Part shown: in pieces, positions 1 through 7,431 of the stretch
Position numbering within the stretch: the first letter of the stretch is position 1
How the letters are laid out: each line of letters opens with the position of its first letter
NCBI GenBank assembly: GCA_904373325.1
Contig: CAJFFP010000007.1
Location: 15,024-59,466 of the forward strand
Reading direction: 5' to 3'
DNA length: 44,443 nt
Origin: Candidatus Gallimonas merdigallinarum
Lineage (GTDB): Bacteria; Bacillota; Clostridia; Christensenellales; Borkfalkiaceae
The notes under the pieces: model-generated
What the model saw: the letters and a program-made list of their open reading frames with translations, nothing else
Told to the model about the DNA's origin: nothing
The model's database searches: none
Program-made: the position numbers and the translations under genes

Positions 1-35
1 GCCATTATGAATACTCTAACACAAACCCCTCATCA

Positions 36-70
36 CCGCCTTCGGCAGAGCTTCCCCCCAAGGGGAAGCC
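36..70. repeat. Small double-hairpin intergenic sequence, possibly a dispersed repeat
   Basis: Two short inverted repeats lie side by side: GCC-TTC-GGC near 39-47 and GCTTCCCC-CCAA-GGGGAAGC at 50-69. The CCTCATCACCGCCTTCGGC-type wording resembles short palindromic repeats scattered between genes in many Clostridia; this is recalled, not searched. There is no coding sequence from 1 to 183. Only one copy is present in this window, so the repeat status is inference. Confidence 0.35.
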
Positions 71-103
71 ATTATTTTTACTCATCGGCATAAGCCTATA
101 CTG

Positions 104-126
104 AACCCCCAGACTATCCGGGGGTT
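104..126 (+). terminator. Rho-independent terminator for a plus-strand gene left of the window
   Basis: The sequence AACCCCC, a 9-nt loop, then GGGGGTTTTC forms a 7-bp stem followed by T residues on the plus strand. It would end a gene entering from the left edge, and it converges with the GH43 gene terminator just to its right. Confidence 0.6.
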
Positions 127-141
127 TTCTAAATAGAAAAG

Positions 142-170
142 AAAAACCCTGCGAAAATCGCAGGGTTTTT
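142..170 (-). terminator. Terminator after the GH43 gene
   Basis: A perfect 13-bp stem (AAAAACCCTGCGA and TCGCAGGGTTTTT) with an AAA loop lies 14 bp beyond the stop of the GH43 gene. Runs of A and T on both sides make it usable in both directions. Confidence 0.85.
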
Positions 171-183
171 ATGATTTTCTTCG

Positions 184-2481
184 TCAGTCGGTCGTTTCGG
201 CGGAATAATCCGTACCCACAAGCCCGTCGCCCGAAATGGTGGAGTAGTTGTTCATGAACATTGCCATGCTGCGAATGTTGTTCTCCGACTTGCCAAGCGA
301 AGTGATCGTGAAACCGGACTTATTCTGATCGTTGAGCCATGCTGTACGGACAACGCCGTAGAAATGTTGATCGCCGCTATCAAGCTCCGCGCCCGCAAGA
401 CTACGTCCTTTCAGCGTATCGATGAAATGGAATGCGATATAGCCATTGCCATACATCTTCCACGTTCCGAGCTCTGCACCCGCGGAAAGCGCACCGTTTT
501 CGCCCGCCGTCGATTCAAATATCTTGCCGCTATTGCCGCCCTCATCTCTTGAAAGCAACACGGTGCGGGAGACATTGTTTGCATACAGAGTGCCCGAATT
601 AATGTTGGAAGTCGTTGCCTCAGAACCGTTTGCACCCTGATTGTCTCGTGCAGCGTTAGTCATGACGACCATTTCAAACTTGTAGTAATCCCCCGCCTTC
701 TCCGTGTAAGTGAACAGCTCGTCCGCAGAGACGGCGCGGTTGGATTCGCCCGCATAGCGGTTGGGGTTGATACAGATATCGCCGTAGCTGTTGAGATAGT
801 ACTGATGGATCTGCGTTGTGAAACTGCCCGTTGCACCACTCGAACGGGTAATGTATGCCGCAACAGACGTCCCATTGTTCATGGTAAACAGATCATTGTG
901 CCCAGGCAAGGCAGCGTCGAGTTCAGGGTTTGCATCAGACTTGTTTGCCCACAGGAAAGACCCCATATACTTGTTGCCCTGTGTACTTTGGCTGACTTGG
1001 GCAGGATAGCCTGAATTAGCATTCCAAACGAGTCCTTTGCCCGTCGAAGAGGTATACAGACCAAGTGCGCTCGTGCTCTTGCCGCCCCACATCTGATAAT
1101 TATCGGAAAGCCCATCGTAGGAGTGCATGGAATAGTAGAATGTACTACCGCTGCCTTCCAGTGCATTACCGTCCTCGTCCATCAGCGTCACGTTGTCGTG
1201 ACGGGCGATGACGGGTGCCTCCATATTTTGGCGAGAAATATTCTTGCCATAATAGGGATGCTCCCAACCAACGTTGTTCCCGTTTGTGTCGGTATAATTC
1301 TCAAACAACACAGAAGTCTCAGCGCAGTAGGTAACCATATCCTCGTGCGTCTTCCAGCCTGTATTCCCTTCCTGCGTCGTGCCGTTCGGGAGTGTCGTCT
1401 CTTTTCTCAAACCAGTGTTCGGATCAAGTTCGAGGATATAGTTGCCCGAGCCGAAGGAACCGTACGCCATGTACATTTTGCCGTCGGGCGTATAAATGAT
1501 CTGCGGGTCGATACCGTTAACATTGCCATTGGACGTACCATGTGTCCCCTGCTGAATACTCGACTGCATCAGAACGGCGGGCTGACTATCTTGCATGACG
1601 GGTTTGAAGCTGCCCGGTTCCAGCGTCTCCGATTCGTACAACAGAATGCAGGCGCGCGTGTAAAGATTGCCGTCGATACGCATGCCTTCGTCAGTATCCG
1701 CACCGTCCACAACGCAGGTGTACAGCCAATAGCCGCTACCGTCGGGCTTTGCAACAATGTCGGGCGCCCACCAGCTCGCGCTTTCCGTCGTAAAGTCTCC
1801 GTCAATCGTGCCGCCCTCGTACAGCCATTCGCCGATCTTGGAGTTGACGACCTCCGTTTCGCGGGTCGCATAGTCAAACGTTCTGCCGAGGAATTCCCAC
1901 GTCTTCATGCCGTCGTAAGAGACGTGGATCGCGTTTCCGTAGGTCGTGACGCCGTTGTAGACGCTCTGATCCGACCACCCCGTCGAGAACATATAATAGA
2001 TAGATTCCCCTCTTTCGTTGCGCACTTCGATCAGCGAAGGGTCGTGCGTGCGCCCGAGCACCTTTTCGCCCTGATCCCCCGTCTCAGAGAAATCGAGCGC
2101 ATTGCCCGCATAGTCGTAGTCCGGATTGGTGGGATAAGCGGCGACAACCTCAATGCTGCCCGTCGTCCCGTCGGAGAGCTGATAGCGGACTCTGCCCGCC
2201 GAAACCCCCGTAAAGACGCCGTTTTCATACGTTGCGATGCTCTCCCAGTCGTTCACCGGATTCCCGTCCTCGTCGTACGCGGCGACGACGTTCGCGTCCG
2301 CGACCGCCACCTGCGTGGCGGAGGAATCGAGAGAGATGCTGTCGTCGAGATTATCAAAGCAGATCTGATAATTCTGCGCATCTCCGGTGGAGTTCACATC
2401 CCCTCCTCCGCACGCCGCAAACGCGGAAAGGCTCAGCACGGAGCCGAGCGCCAACGCGAAGATTTTGTGCATTTTCCTCAT
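184..2481 (-). CDS. GH43 family glycosidase, arabinanase-like, secreted lipoprotein
   Basis: Predicted extracellular glycoside hydrolase of 765 aa, probably cutting arabinan or arabinose-containing side chains of plant pectin. The N-terminus has a basic stretch, a hydrophobic segment and a Cys at residue 24 (AFAACGGG), read as a somewhat atypical lipobox. Residues about 50-115 look like a bacterial Ig-like domain. The five-bladed catalytic domain follows, with HDPS (D147, expected base), WAPD (237-241), GIDPQ (D325, expected pKa modulator), EAP (E421, expected acid) and GHND (H528). This order is typical of GH43 endo-arabinanases; exact specificity is inferred. The start at 2481 was chosen because an AAAGGGGTG ribosome site precedes it and the signal peptide begins there; the frame is open further upstream to 2655 but that part is low-complexity. 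A promoter sits at 2516-2544. It is transcribed alone. Confidence 0.88.
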   Translation of the reverse strand: MRKMHKIFALALGSVLSLSAFAACGGGDVNSTGDAQNYQICFDNLDDSISLDSSATQVAVADANVVAAYDEDGNPVNDWESIATYENGVFTGVSAGRVRYQLSDGTTGSIEVVAAYPTNPDYDYAGNALDFSETGDQGEKVLGRTHDPSLIEVRNERGESIYYMFSTGWSDQSVYNGVTTYGNAIHVSYDGMKTWEFLGRTFDYATRETEVVNSKIGEWLYEGGTIDGDFTTESASWWAPDIVAKPDGSGYWLYTCVVDGADTDEGMRIDGNLYTRACILLYESETLEPGSFKPVMQDSQPAVLMQSSIQQGTHGTSNGNVNGIDPQIIYTPDGKMYMAYGSFGSGNYILELDPNTGLRKETTLPNGTTQEGNTGWKTHEDMVTYCAETSVLFENYTDTNGNNVGWEHPYYGKNISRQNMEAPVIARHDNVTLMDEDGNALEGSGSTFYYSMHSYDGLSDNYQMWGGKSTSALGLYTSSTGKGLVWNANSGYPAQVSQSTQGNKYMGSFLWANKSDANPELDAALPGHNDLFTMNNGTSVAAYITRSSGATGSFTTQIHQYYLNSYGDICINPNRYAGESNRAVSADELFTYTEKAGDYYKFEMVVMTNAARDNQGANGSEATTSNINSGTLYANNVSRTVLLSRDEGGNSGKIFESTAGENGALSAGAELGTWKMYGNGYIAFHFIDTLKGRSLAGAELDSGDQHFYGVVRTAWLNDQNKSGFTITSLGKSENNIRSMAMFMNNYSTISGDGLVGTDYSAETTD

Positions 2482-2515
2482 GTCTTCACACCCCTTTACA
2501 CATTTGGTTTCCACT

Positions 2516-2544
2516 ATTTTATCATAAATTTTTATGCAATGCAA
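2516..2544 (-). promoter_or_regulatory. Sigma-A-type promoter of the GH43 gene
   Basis: On the minus strand an extended -10 (TGATAAAAT, core 2516-2521) is preceded at 17 bp by TTGCAT (2539-2544). The expected start near 2509 gives a 28-nt leader. The -35 is a poor match, so the extended -10 carries most of the support. The rest of 2545-2683 is AT-rich and shows no gene. Confidence 0.6.
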
Positions 2545-2683
2545 TAGAATCGAAAAAAATTTCACGCTTTTTCTCTCGAAAATGCAAAATTTTTTCGTAT
2601 TGCGTGCCGAATATGCAAACGCATATTTTATTTTGAACGATTGCGCGCGAACCATGCGGAACGATCATAAAAAACGATCATGA

Positions 2684-2724
2684 AAAGCAGGACGTCTCCC
2701 ACGATGTGGAAGACGCCCCGCTTT
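2684..2724 (-). terminator. Long hairpin downstream of the flavoprotein pair
   Basis: A 19-bp stem with a 3-nt loop. On the plus strand it has three A-C mismatches, but on the minus-strand RNA all three become G-U wobbles, so the helix is continuous only in the minus transcript. It is followed there by UUUUCAUGAUCGUUUUUU. This points to termination of the transcript that ends with the gene at 2963. Confidence 0.65.
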
Positions 2725-2767
2725 GAGAGAATATGAAAAAATTGTGGAGAGTAGGCATAACCAATAC

Positions 2768-2888
2768 GGTTGCGCGCGGAGGAAGATTCCGCCGCCTGCG
2801 GCGGCGCCGCGCAAACGCGTTGACGGCTGCCCCGCCCTCGGATCGGTCGGACCCGAGGGGGGATGGGAACCGCAGTTCCTGCGCAACC
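2768..2888. other. 121-bp intergenic element with inverted ends and internal hairpins
   Basis: The ends are inverted copies: GGTTGCGC-(gcgg)-AGGAA on the left and TTCCTGCGCAACC on the right. Inside are CCGCC-TGC-GGCGG, CCCTCGG...CCGAGGG and GGAAC...GTTCC hairpins. There is no credible coding frame. It could be a structured RNA, a MITE-like repeat or an elaborate 3' end for the minus-strand flavoprotein transcript. Nothing else is recognised between 2482 and 2962 apart from the promoter and hairpin listed separately. Confidence 0.45.
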
Positions 2889-2962
2889 TTGATTACGCCT
2901 CTATCATACTCGCTGTTCGTGTTGAATGTGTGAAAGCTCCATTAAAACGCGATAAAACCGCA

Positions 2963-4480
2963 TCAGAGATATTTTTGCACGATCGCTTCCGCCACGCGCA
3001 GCCCGTCCGCCGCGGCGGAGGTGATCCCGCCCGCATACCCGCAGCCCTCGCCGCACGGATACACGCCCGCAATCCCCGCCGCCTGCATATCCGCGCCGCG
3101 CACGATGCGCACGGGCGAACTCGTGCGCGATTCCACGCCCGTCAGAACGCTCTCGTACGCCGCAAATCCGCTGAGTCTGGCGTCGAGATCGGGCAGCGCC
3201 GCTTTGAGCGCGTCGGTGAGCGCGCGCGGGAAGAGCGCCTGCATGGGAACGAACGCCGTTGCGGGCGCGTACGTCGGTTTTACCGCCCCGAAGTAATAAC
3301 TTTCGCGGTCGGCAAGGAAATCGCCCACGAGCTGCACGGGAGCCTTGTATCCGCCGCCCGCCGCCGCGAAAGCCGCGCGTTCCAGCTTGCGCTGAAAGGC
3401 GACGCCCGCCAGCGGATGATCGCCGCCGAAATCGGCTTTCCGTACCTGTACGACGAGCGCGGAATTGGCGTTCCTGCCCGCGCGGGCGTAGTCGCTCATG
3501 CCGTTGACCGCAACGCCGCCCTCTTCGCTCGCCGCCGGCACGACGACGCCGCCCGGGCACATACAGAACGTGAATACCGCCCGATCGGACGCATGGGAAA
3601 CGAGCTTATAGTCGGCGGGCGGCAGCGCCTCGTAACCCGAACCGTACTGCGCGCGGCTGATCGCCGATTGCAGGTGCTCGATGCGCACCCCCACCGCGAA
3701 CTCCTTCTGTTCCATGCAGAACCCGCGGGAGAGCAGCGTTTCAAAGGTATCGCGCGCGCTGTGTCCGACGGCGAGCACGAGCGCGTCGCATTCCTCTTCC
3801 TGTCCGCCTGCCGTAAAGGAACGGAGCTTCCCGTCTTGGATCTTCAAATCGGTGAGCGCAGTCGAAAAGCGGAACTCCCCGCCCTGCGACAGAATGTACT
3901 CGCGCATATTGGCGACCACCTTTTTGAGGTTATCGCTCCCGACGTGCGGCTTTCCGAGGTACCCCACCTCCTGCGGCGCGCCGAACCGAAAGAAGGTTTC
4001 GAGCACGTCGCGGTTGAGGGGACTGTTCGTCTGCGTGTTGAGCTTGCCGTCCGAAAACGCGCCCGCGCCGCCCTCGCCGAATTGGATATTGCTGGACGGG
4101 TCGAGAACGCCCGTTTCGGAAAACCGCTTTACGTCCTCCGCGCGCTCTTCCACCCGCTTGCCGCGTTCCAGAACGACGGGGCGCACGCCGTGATCCAAAA
4201 GCCGCAGCGCGCAGAACAGTCCCGCGGGACCCGCCCCGACGATGACGACTCTCGGCGCGGTTTTCACCTGTTCAAATACGCGGGGCGGCGGCGTGAACGT
4301 CTCCGTGCCGCATTCCACGGTATACACCCATCTGATGTCCGCTTTGTCGCGCGCGTCGAGCGATTTTTTCAGGATCTTAAAATAGCGGCAGGGCGCGTGC
4401 AGTTTCTTTTCGCAAAGTTTAACGAGCGAACTCTCCTTCTGATGGGGGCGGAGCGTCAGCCCCGAAAACGTCTTTCTCAT
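2963..4480 (-). CDS. FAD-dependent dehydrogenase-like flavoprotein (COG2509-type)
   Basis: A 505-aa protein with an N-terminal region of about 85 residues, then a Rossmann FAD site VVIVGAGPAGLFCALRLL, an acidic-strand LERG, and NIQFGEGGAGAFSDGKL, which is characteristic of the uncharacterised FAD-dependent oxidoreductases of COG2509. The C-terminal GVYPCGEGCGYAGGITSAA motif is the expected second FAD contact. It is probably a cytoplasmic oxidoreductase; the substrate is unknown. The ATG at 4480 overlaps the stop of the upstream flavoprotein as ATGA, so the two are translationally coupled and probably work together. The frame continues upstream to 5182 only as an out-of-frame shadow of that gene. 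Confidence 0.9.
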   Translation of the reverse strand: MRKTFSGLTLRPHQKESSLVKLCEKKLHAPCRYFKILKKSLDARDKADIRWVYTVECGTETFTPPPRVFEQVKTAPRVVIVGAGPAGLFCALRLLDHGVRPVVLERGKRVEERAEDVKRFSETGVLDPSSNIQFGEGGAGAFSDGKLNTQTNSPLNRDVLETFFRFGAPQEVGYLGKPHVGSDNLKKVVANMREYILSQGGEFRFSTALTDLKIQDGKLRSFTAGGQEEECDALVLAVGHSARDTFETLLSRGFCMEQKEFAVGVRIEHLQSAISRAQYGSGYEALPPADYKLVSHASDRAVFTFCMCPGGVVVPAASEEGGVAVNGMSDYARAGRNANSALVVQVRKADFGGDHPLAGVAFQRKLERAAFAAAGGGYKAPVQLVGDFLADRESYYFGAVKPTYAPATAFVPMQALFPRALTDALKAALPDLDARLSGFAAYESVLTGVESRTSSPVRIVRGADMQAAGIAGVYPCGEGCGYAGGITSAAADGLRVAEAIVQKYL

Positions 4481-5610
4481 ATCAGCGCCTCCGATACCAT
4501 GTTCGCGGACGCCCATGCCCAATGCAGATTGTATCCGCCGCACTCGCCGTCCACGTTCAGGATCTCCCCCGCGAAATACAGTCCGCGGCGGAACTTGCTC
4601 ATGAGATGTTCGTCCGTCTCGCCAAGCGGAATGCCGCCCCGCGTCGCCTGCGCGCAGTCGAACCCGAGCGCGCCCGTCACGGTGAGCGGGAATCCCTTCA
4701 ACAGGGCGAGCACCTTGGCGCGGTCGCCCCCCGCGCGGCGGAAAAGCTGCCGCCCAAGTCCGTTGTTGACGACGCACAACAGCCCGTCCTCGCCCTCGCC
4801 CACGGCGGAGGCAAGGCGCGCCGCGGAAACGTCGGGCAGGAAATCGATGAGCAGCATATCCCCCTTTTCGGCATACGAGGAGGCGCGGAACACCGCGTCG
4901 CCCGAAACGCCGTTTTCGGTAAACAGCACGTCGCCGCGGCAGGAGTAGCGTTCCGCGCCCCCGCGGACGACTTTCAGACCCGCGTCCACGCGGATCCCTT
5001 TGAGCCCGCGCACGGCGGCGGGATCGGTGCGCAGGCGCACCAGAACGGGCGAGAGCGCGGTCACGGTATGCCCGAAACCTTTCGCAAGGGCGTACGCCGA
5101 GCCGTCCGTGCCGAAGTTGGGCGCGGCGCAGCCGCCCGCCGCAAGCACGACGTTTTCCGCGCGCGTTTCGCCGCCCTCCCATACGATGCGGAACGCCCCG
5201 CCGTCATGGGAAAGCGCGGTCACGCGCGCACCCGTCCGAACGCTCACCCCGAGGCGCGCAAGCTCGCGGCGCAGAAGGTCGGTCACCGCCGACGCCTGCC
5301 GCCCCGCAGGATATACCCTGCCGCGTGTATCGGGCAGGAACACGCCGCCCATACTCTCTAAAAAGCGCACCGCGTCTTCCCACGAAAAGCGCGCGAGTAC
5401 GCGGGCGACGGCGTTCCGATCGTCCGAAAAATAGCGGTCGGGCGAAACGTGCGCGTTCGTCACGTTGCCCTGCCCGTTGCCCGTTGCGGAAAGTTTGCGC
5501 CCGAGGCGGTCTCCCCGTTCGAGCAAAAGCGCCTCTCTGCCCGCGCGGGCAAGCATGACGGCGCACGCCAGACCTGCCGCGCCGCCCCCGATTACAGCAT
5601 TTTTCACCAT
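4477..5610 (-). CDS. BaiN/RdsA-family NAD(P)/FAD-dependent oxidoreductase
   Basis: A 377-aa flavoprotein of the HI0933/BaiN family (COG2081). Visible marks are VIGGGAAGLACAVMLARAG at residues 6-24 (dinucleotide fold), LLLERGDRLGRKLSATGNGQGN (family signature), an internal LAAGG and a C-terminal FAGEILNVDGECGGYNLHWAW. Known members reduce bile acid intermediates or act on unknown substrates; the function here is open. The ATG at 5610 is chosen because it places the Rossmann strand where relatives have it. No ribosome binding site precedes it: the -10 box of a near-perfect promoter ends 6 bases upstream, so the mRNA appears leaderless. It is the first gene of a two-gene operon with the gene ending at 2963. 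Confidence 0.88.
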   Translation of the reverse strand: MVKNAVIGGGAAGLACAVMLARAGREALLLERGDRLGRKLSATGNGQGNVTNAHVSPDRYFSDDRNAVARVLARFSWEDAVRFLESMGGVFLPDTRGRVYPAGRQASAVTDLLRRELARLGVSVRTGARVTALSHDGGAFRIVWEGGETRAENVVLAAGGCAAPNFGTDGSAYALAKGFGHTVTALSPVLVRLRTDPAAVRGLKGIRVDAGLKVVRGGAERYSCRGDVLFTENGVSGDAVFRASSYAEKGDMLLIDFLPDVSAARLASAVGEGEDGLLCVVNNGLGRQLFRRAGGDRAKVLALLKGFPLTVTGALGFDCAQATRGGIPLGETDEHLMSKFRRGLYFAGEILNVDGECGGYNLHWAWASANMVSEALI

Positions 5611-5616
5611 ATTCTT

Positions 5617-5645
5617 ATCATAACGCATAGAAAAAGTTTTGTCAA
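5617..5645 (-). promoter_or_regulatory. Near-perfect promoter giving a leaderless transcript
   Basis: On the minus strand TTGACA (5640-5645), a 17-bp spacer and TATGAT (5617-5622). Counting seven bases past the -10 puts +1 on position 5610, the A of the start codon of the flavoprotein gene. Confidence 0.8.
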
Positions 5646-5649
5646 TGTA

Positions 5650-5678
5650 TTGACCCGCGCGAATTTTCGTGATAAAAT
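5650..5678 (+). promoter_or_regulatory. Promoter of the YegP-domain gene, divergent and back to back
   Basis: On the plus strand TTGACC (5650-5655), a 17-bp spacer and TAAAAT (5673-5678), with +1 expected near 5685 and AAAGGAG just before the ATG at 5706. Its -35 is 4 bp from the -35 of the opposite promoter. Together they make the palindrome GTCAAT-GT-ATTGAC (5641-5654). Confidence 0.8.
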
Positions 5679-5705
5679 AGAATAAATTCAAAGGAGTAAA
5701 ATTTT

Positions 5706-6752
5706 ATGATCGGATTGCTCAATGCCCAGACAACGTTTCTTGATTACCTCAAAGAACATCTGCCGCTCACCATCATTCTCGGGGTCATCATCGTTCTTAT
5801 CATTGCGCTCGTCATCACCATGATCGTGATGTCTGCGAAGTATAAGAAGCAGAAGCGCGCAGAGGAAGCCGCCGCCCCCGCGGAGGAAGAGACGCCCGCC
5901 CTGCCCGACGAAACTTCGGCAGAGCCCGTGCTCGAACCCGTTGCCGAGGAAGCGCCCGCAGAAGAGACGCCCAAGGAAGAGGTTGCGGAAGAACCTGCCG
6001 AGGAGGAGGTCCTGCCCGAACCCGCGCCCGACCCCGAACCCGAAGCGGAGGAAGCCCCCGTGATTGCGGAAGTTCCCGCCGAAGAAGTTACGGAAGAACC
6101 CGCCGCAGAGCCTGCTCCCGTCGAGGAAGTTGCGGAAGAACCTGCCGCAGAGGCTGCTCCCGCCGAAGAGGTCGCGGAGGAACCTGCCGCAGAGGTTGCT
6201 CCCGCCGAGGAAGTCGCGGAAGAACCCGTCGCAGAGGCTGCCCCCGTCGAGGAGACGCCCGCAGAACCTGCCCAAGAACCCGCGCCCGCGGCTGTTCCGG
6301 AAGAAAAGGTAACGGAGGAAGAAACCATGAAGAAGCCTGAAAAGAAATCTGTCCCGAAAAAGACGACGGCAGCGCCCAAGAAGGCAGCCGCACCCAAGAA
6401 GACGACCGCAAAACGCGGACCGATCGGCAAATGGATCATCCGCACGGGAGACAGCGGCGCGTATCACTTCGAGCTGCGCGCTTCCAACGGCGAGATCATG
6501 CTCGTCAGCGGAGAGTACTCCACCGTCGCAGGCGCAAAGAACGGGATCTCCACCTACAAGAAGAACATTGAGGCGGGGAACTTTGCCGTCGTCAAGACGA
6601 AGGCAGGAGACTATATCTTCCGTCTGCTGAACGCTCAGAAACGCCTTCTCTGCGTGAGTTCCAACTACGATACGCAGATCAACTGCGAGAACGCCGTTGA
6701 ATCCACCAAGCGCTGGGGCGCGTCGGACGTGATCGAAGTCGCGGAAGACTGA
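5706..6752 (+). CDS. Membrane-anchored protein with Glu/Pro/Ala repeat linker and two YegP (DUF1508) domains
   Basis: A 348-aa protein. Residues 19-43 form one membrane helix. Residues 50-205 are acidic Glu/Ala/Pro sequence, including four 14-residue repeats of the type EEVAEEPAAEAAPA (126-181). Residues 207-237 are Lys/Pro/Ala-rich. The C-terminus has two DUF1508 copies (about 241-285, beginning GKWIIRTGDSGAYHFELRAS, and 292-345). DUF1508 is a small fold of unknown function also found in E. coli YegP. The arrangement suggests a tethered domain on a long, charged flexible stalk; which side of the membrane it faces is not clear. It has its own promoter and a strong terminator, so it is a single-gene unit. 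Confidence 0.85.
   Translation: MIGLLNAQTTFLDYLKEHLPLTIILGVIIVLIIALVITMIVMSAKYKKQKRAEEAAAPAEEETPALPDETSAEPVLEPVAEEAPAEETPKEEVAEEPAEEEVLPEPAPDPEPEAEEAPVIAEVPAEEVTEEPAAEPAPVEEVAEEPAAEAAPAEEVAEEPAAEVAPAEEVAEEPVAEAAPVEETPAEPAQEPAPAAVPEEKVTEEETMKKPEKKSVPKKTTAAPKKAAAPKKTTAKRGPIGKWIIRTGDSGAYHFELRASNGEIMLVSGEYSTVAGAKNGISTYKKNIEAGNFAVVKTKAGDYIFRLLNAQKRLLCVSSNYDTQINCENAVESTKRWGASDVIEVAED
6081..6248 (+). repeat. Four in-frame 42-bp tandem repeats
   Basis: Four 42-bp units encode residues 126-181 of the YegP-domain protein. Units differ by a few bases, and 42 is a multiple of 3, so gain or loss of a unit would keep the frame and change only the stalk length. Confidence 0.8.
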
Positions 6753-6774
6753 TTTCATCGCAATGAAAACTTTC

Positions 6775-6804
6775 GGGGAGCCGCTTCATCGGCTCCCCTT
6801 TTTT
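6775..6804 (+). terminator. Strong terminator after the YegP-domain gene
   Basis: GGGGAGCCG, loop CTTCAT, CGGCTCCCC, then six T residues. Confidence 0.95.
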
Positions 6805-6814
6805 GCTATAAGCA

Positions 6815-6846
6815 AAGGAGCGTTCGGATTTCTCCGAACGCTCCTT
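6815..6846 (-). terminator. Terminator for the Rhs/immunity cassette
   Basis: A perfect 14-bp stem around GGAGCGTTCGGA with a 4-nt loop, 12 bp beyond the stop of the minus-strand gene at 6859. The U stretch is short (CUUUGCUU), so termination may be partial. Confidence 0.65.
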
Positions 6847-6858
6847 CCTAAATTGTTA

Positions 6859-7422
6859 TTATTTTTTTTCTCGCTTTCTCTTAAAGCCCTTTTGCACATT
6901 GTCGGCTTTTACTTCTATGGGATATCCATTTTCTTTTTCGGCAAACTCTTTAATATAATTCATGATGAGATCAACTTGTTTGTCGCTGAATTTCAGGACA
7001 TTCAAAGGTATCATATTCCCATCTGAATATTCCAATGCGATGACCGATACAAACCCTATTGTTTCAAATCCGAGAAAATACTGCATGGACTTCAAGTCTG
7101 TATAGCGAACGTGCATTTTTTTATGATTCGTATGAAATAACTCCCGATTCGCCGCAAGATAGAGTTCTTTCCCTGTTAATACCATCTTATAGATAGTAAT
7201 TTCTCTAATCTCCCATATCAACCAAATCACTAGAAAAACATCAAATGGGATCATGACATATAAATAATACATATGTTTTGATTTCTCAGCAGAGTCCATT
7301 TGAAAAAAGCTGTTATATGGGATATAACTCGCAGAAAGCATCACAAGAATAAATACTAGGACGATACTAACTCCAAATATGTATAAATTCCCTTTGGGAC
7401 GAATCACGATTTGTTTTTTCAT
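6859..7422 (-). CDS. Two-helix membrane protein, candidate immunity protein to the Rhs fragment
   Basis: A 187-aa protein with hydrophobic helices at about residues 12-34 and 52-73 and a mixed strand/helix cytoplasmic region after that, ending in a basic tail (KRKREKK). The later part resembles the PH-like domains of small bacterial membrane proteins, but no family is recognised with certainty. It starts 9 bp after the stop of the Rhs C-terminal fragment, with AAGAGGTG as ribosome site, so the two are co-transcribed. Base composition is clearly more AT-rich than the rest of the window, as is the toxin part of the Rhs fragment. Position, size and composition fit an immunity protein; a membrane location would suit a membrane-active toxin. 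Both points are inference. Confidence 0.6.
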   Translation of the reverse strand: MKKQIVIRPKGNLYIFGVSIVLVFILVMLSASYIPYNSFFQMDSAEKSKHMYYLYVMIPFDVFLVIWLIWEIREITIYKMVLTGKELYLAANRELFHTNHKKMHVRYTDLKSMQYFLGFETIGFVSVIALEYSDGNMIPLNVLKFSDKQVDLIMNYIKEFAEKENGYPIEVKADNVQKGFKRKREKK

Positions 7423-7431
7423 TCACACCTC

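Noticed and set aside
1123-2547. 474-codon plus-strand open frame opposite the GH43 gene
   Set aside because: It mirrors the GH43 gene, has no known motif and no ribosome site; the minus frame has all GH43 catalytic motifs.
2723-4948. 741-codon plus-strand open frame opposite the flavoproteins
   Set aside because: It is Arg/Ala-rich antisense sequence caused by high GC; the minus frames hold the Rossmann motifs.
5688-6758. 356-codon minus frame rich in Gly/Phe/Arg/Leu opposite the YegP-domain gene
   Set aside because: It is the antisense reading of the 42-bp repeats and would run through both promoters.
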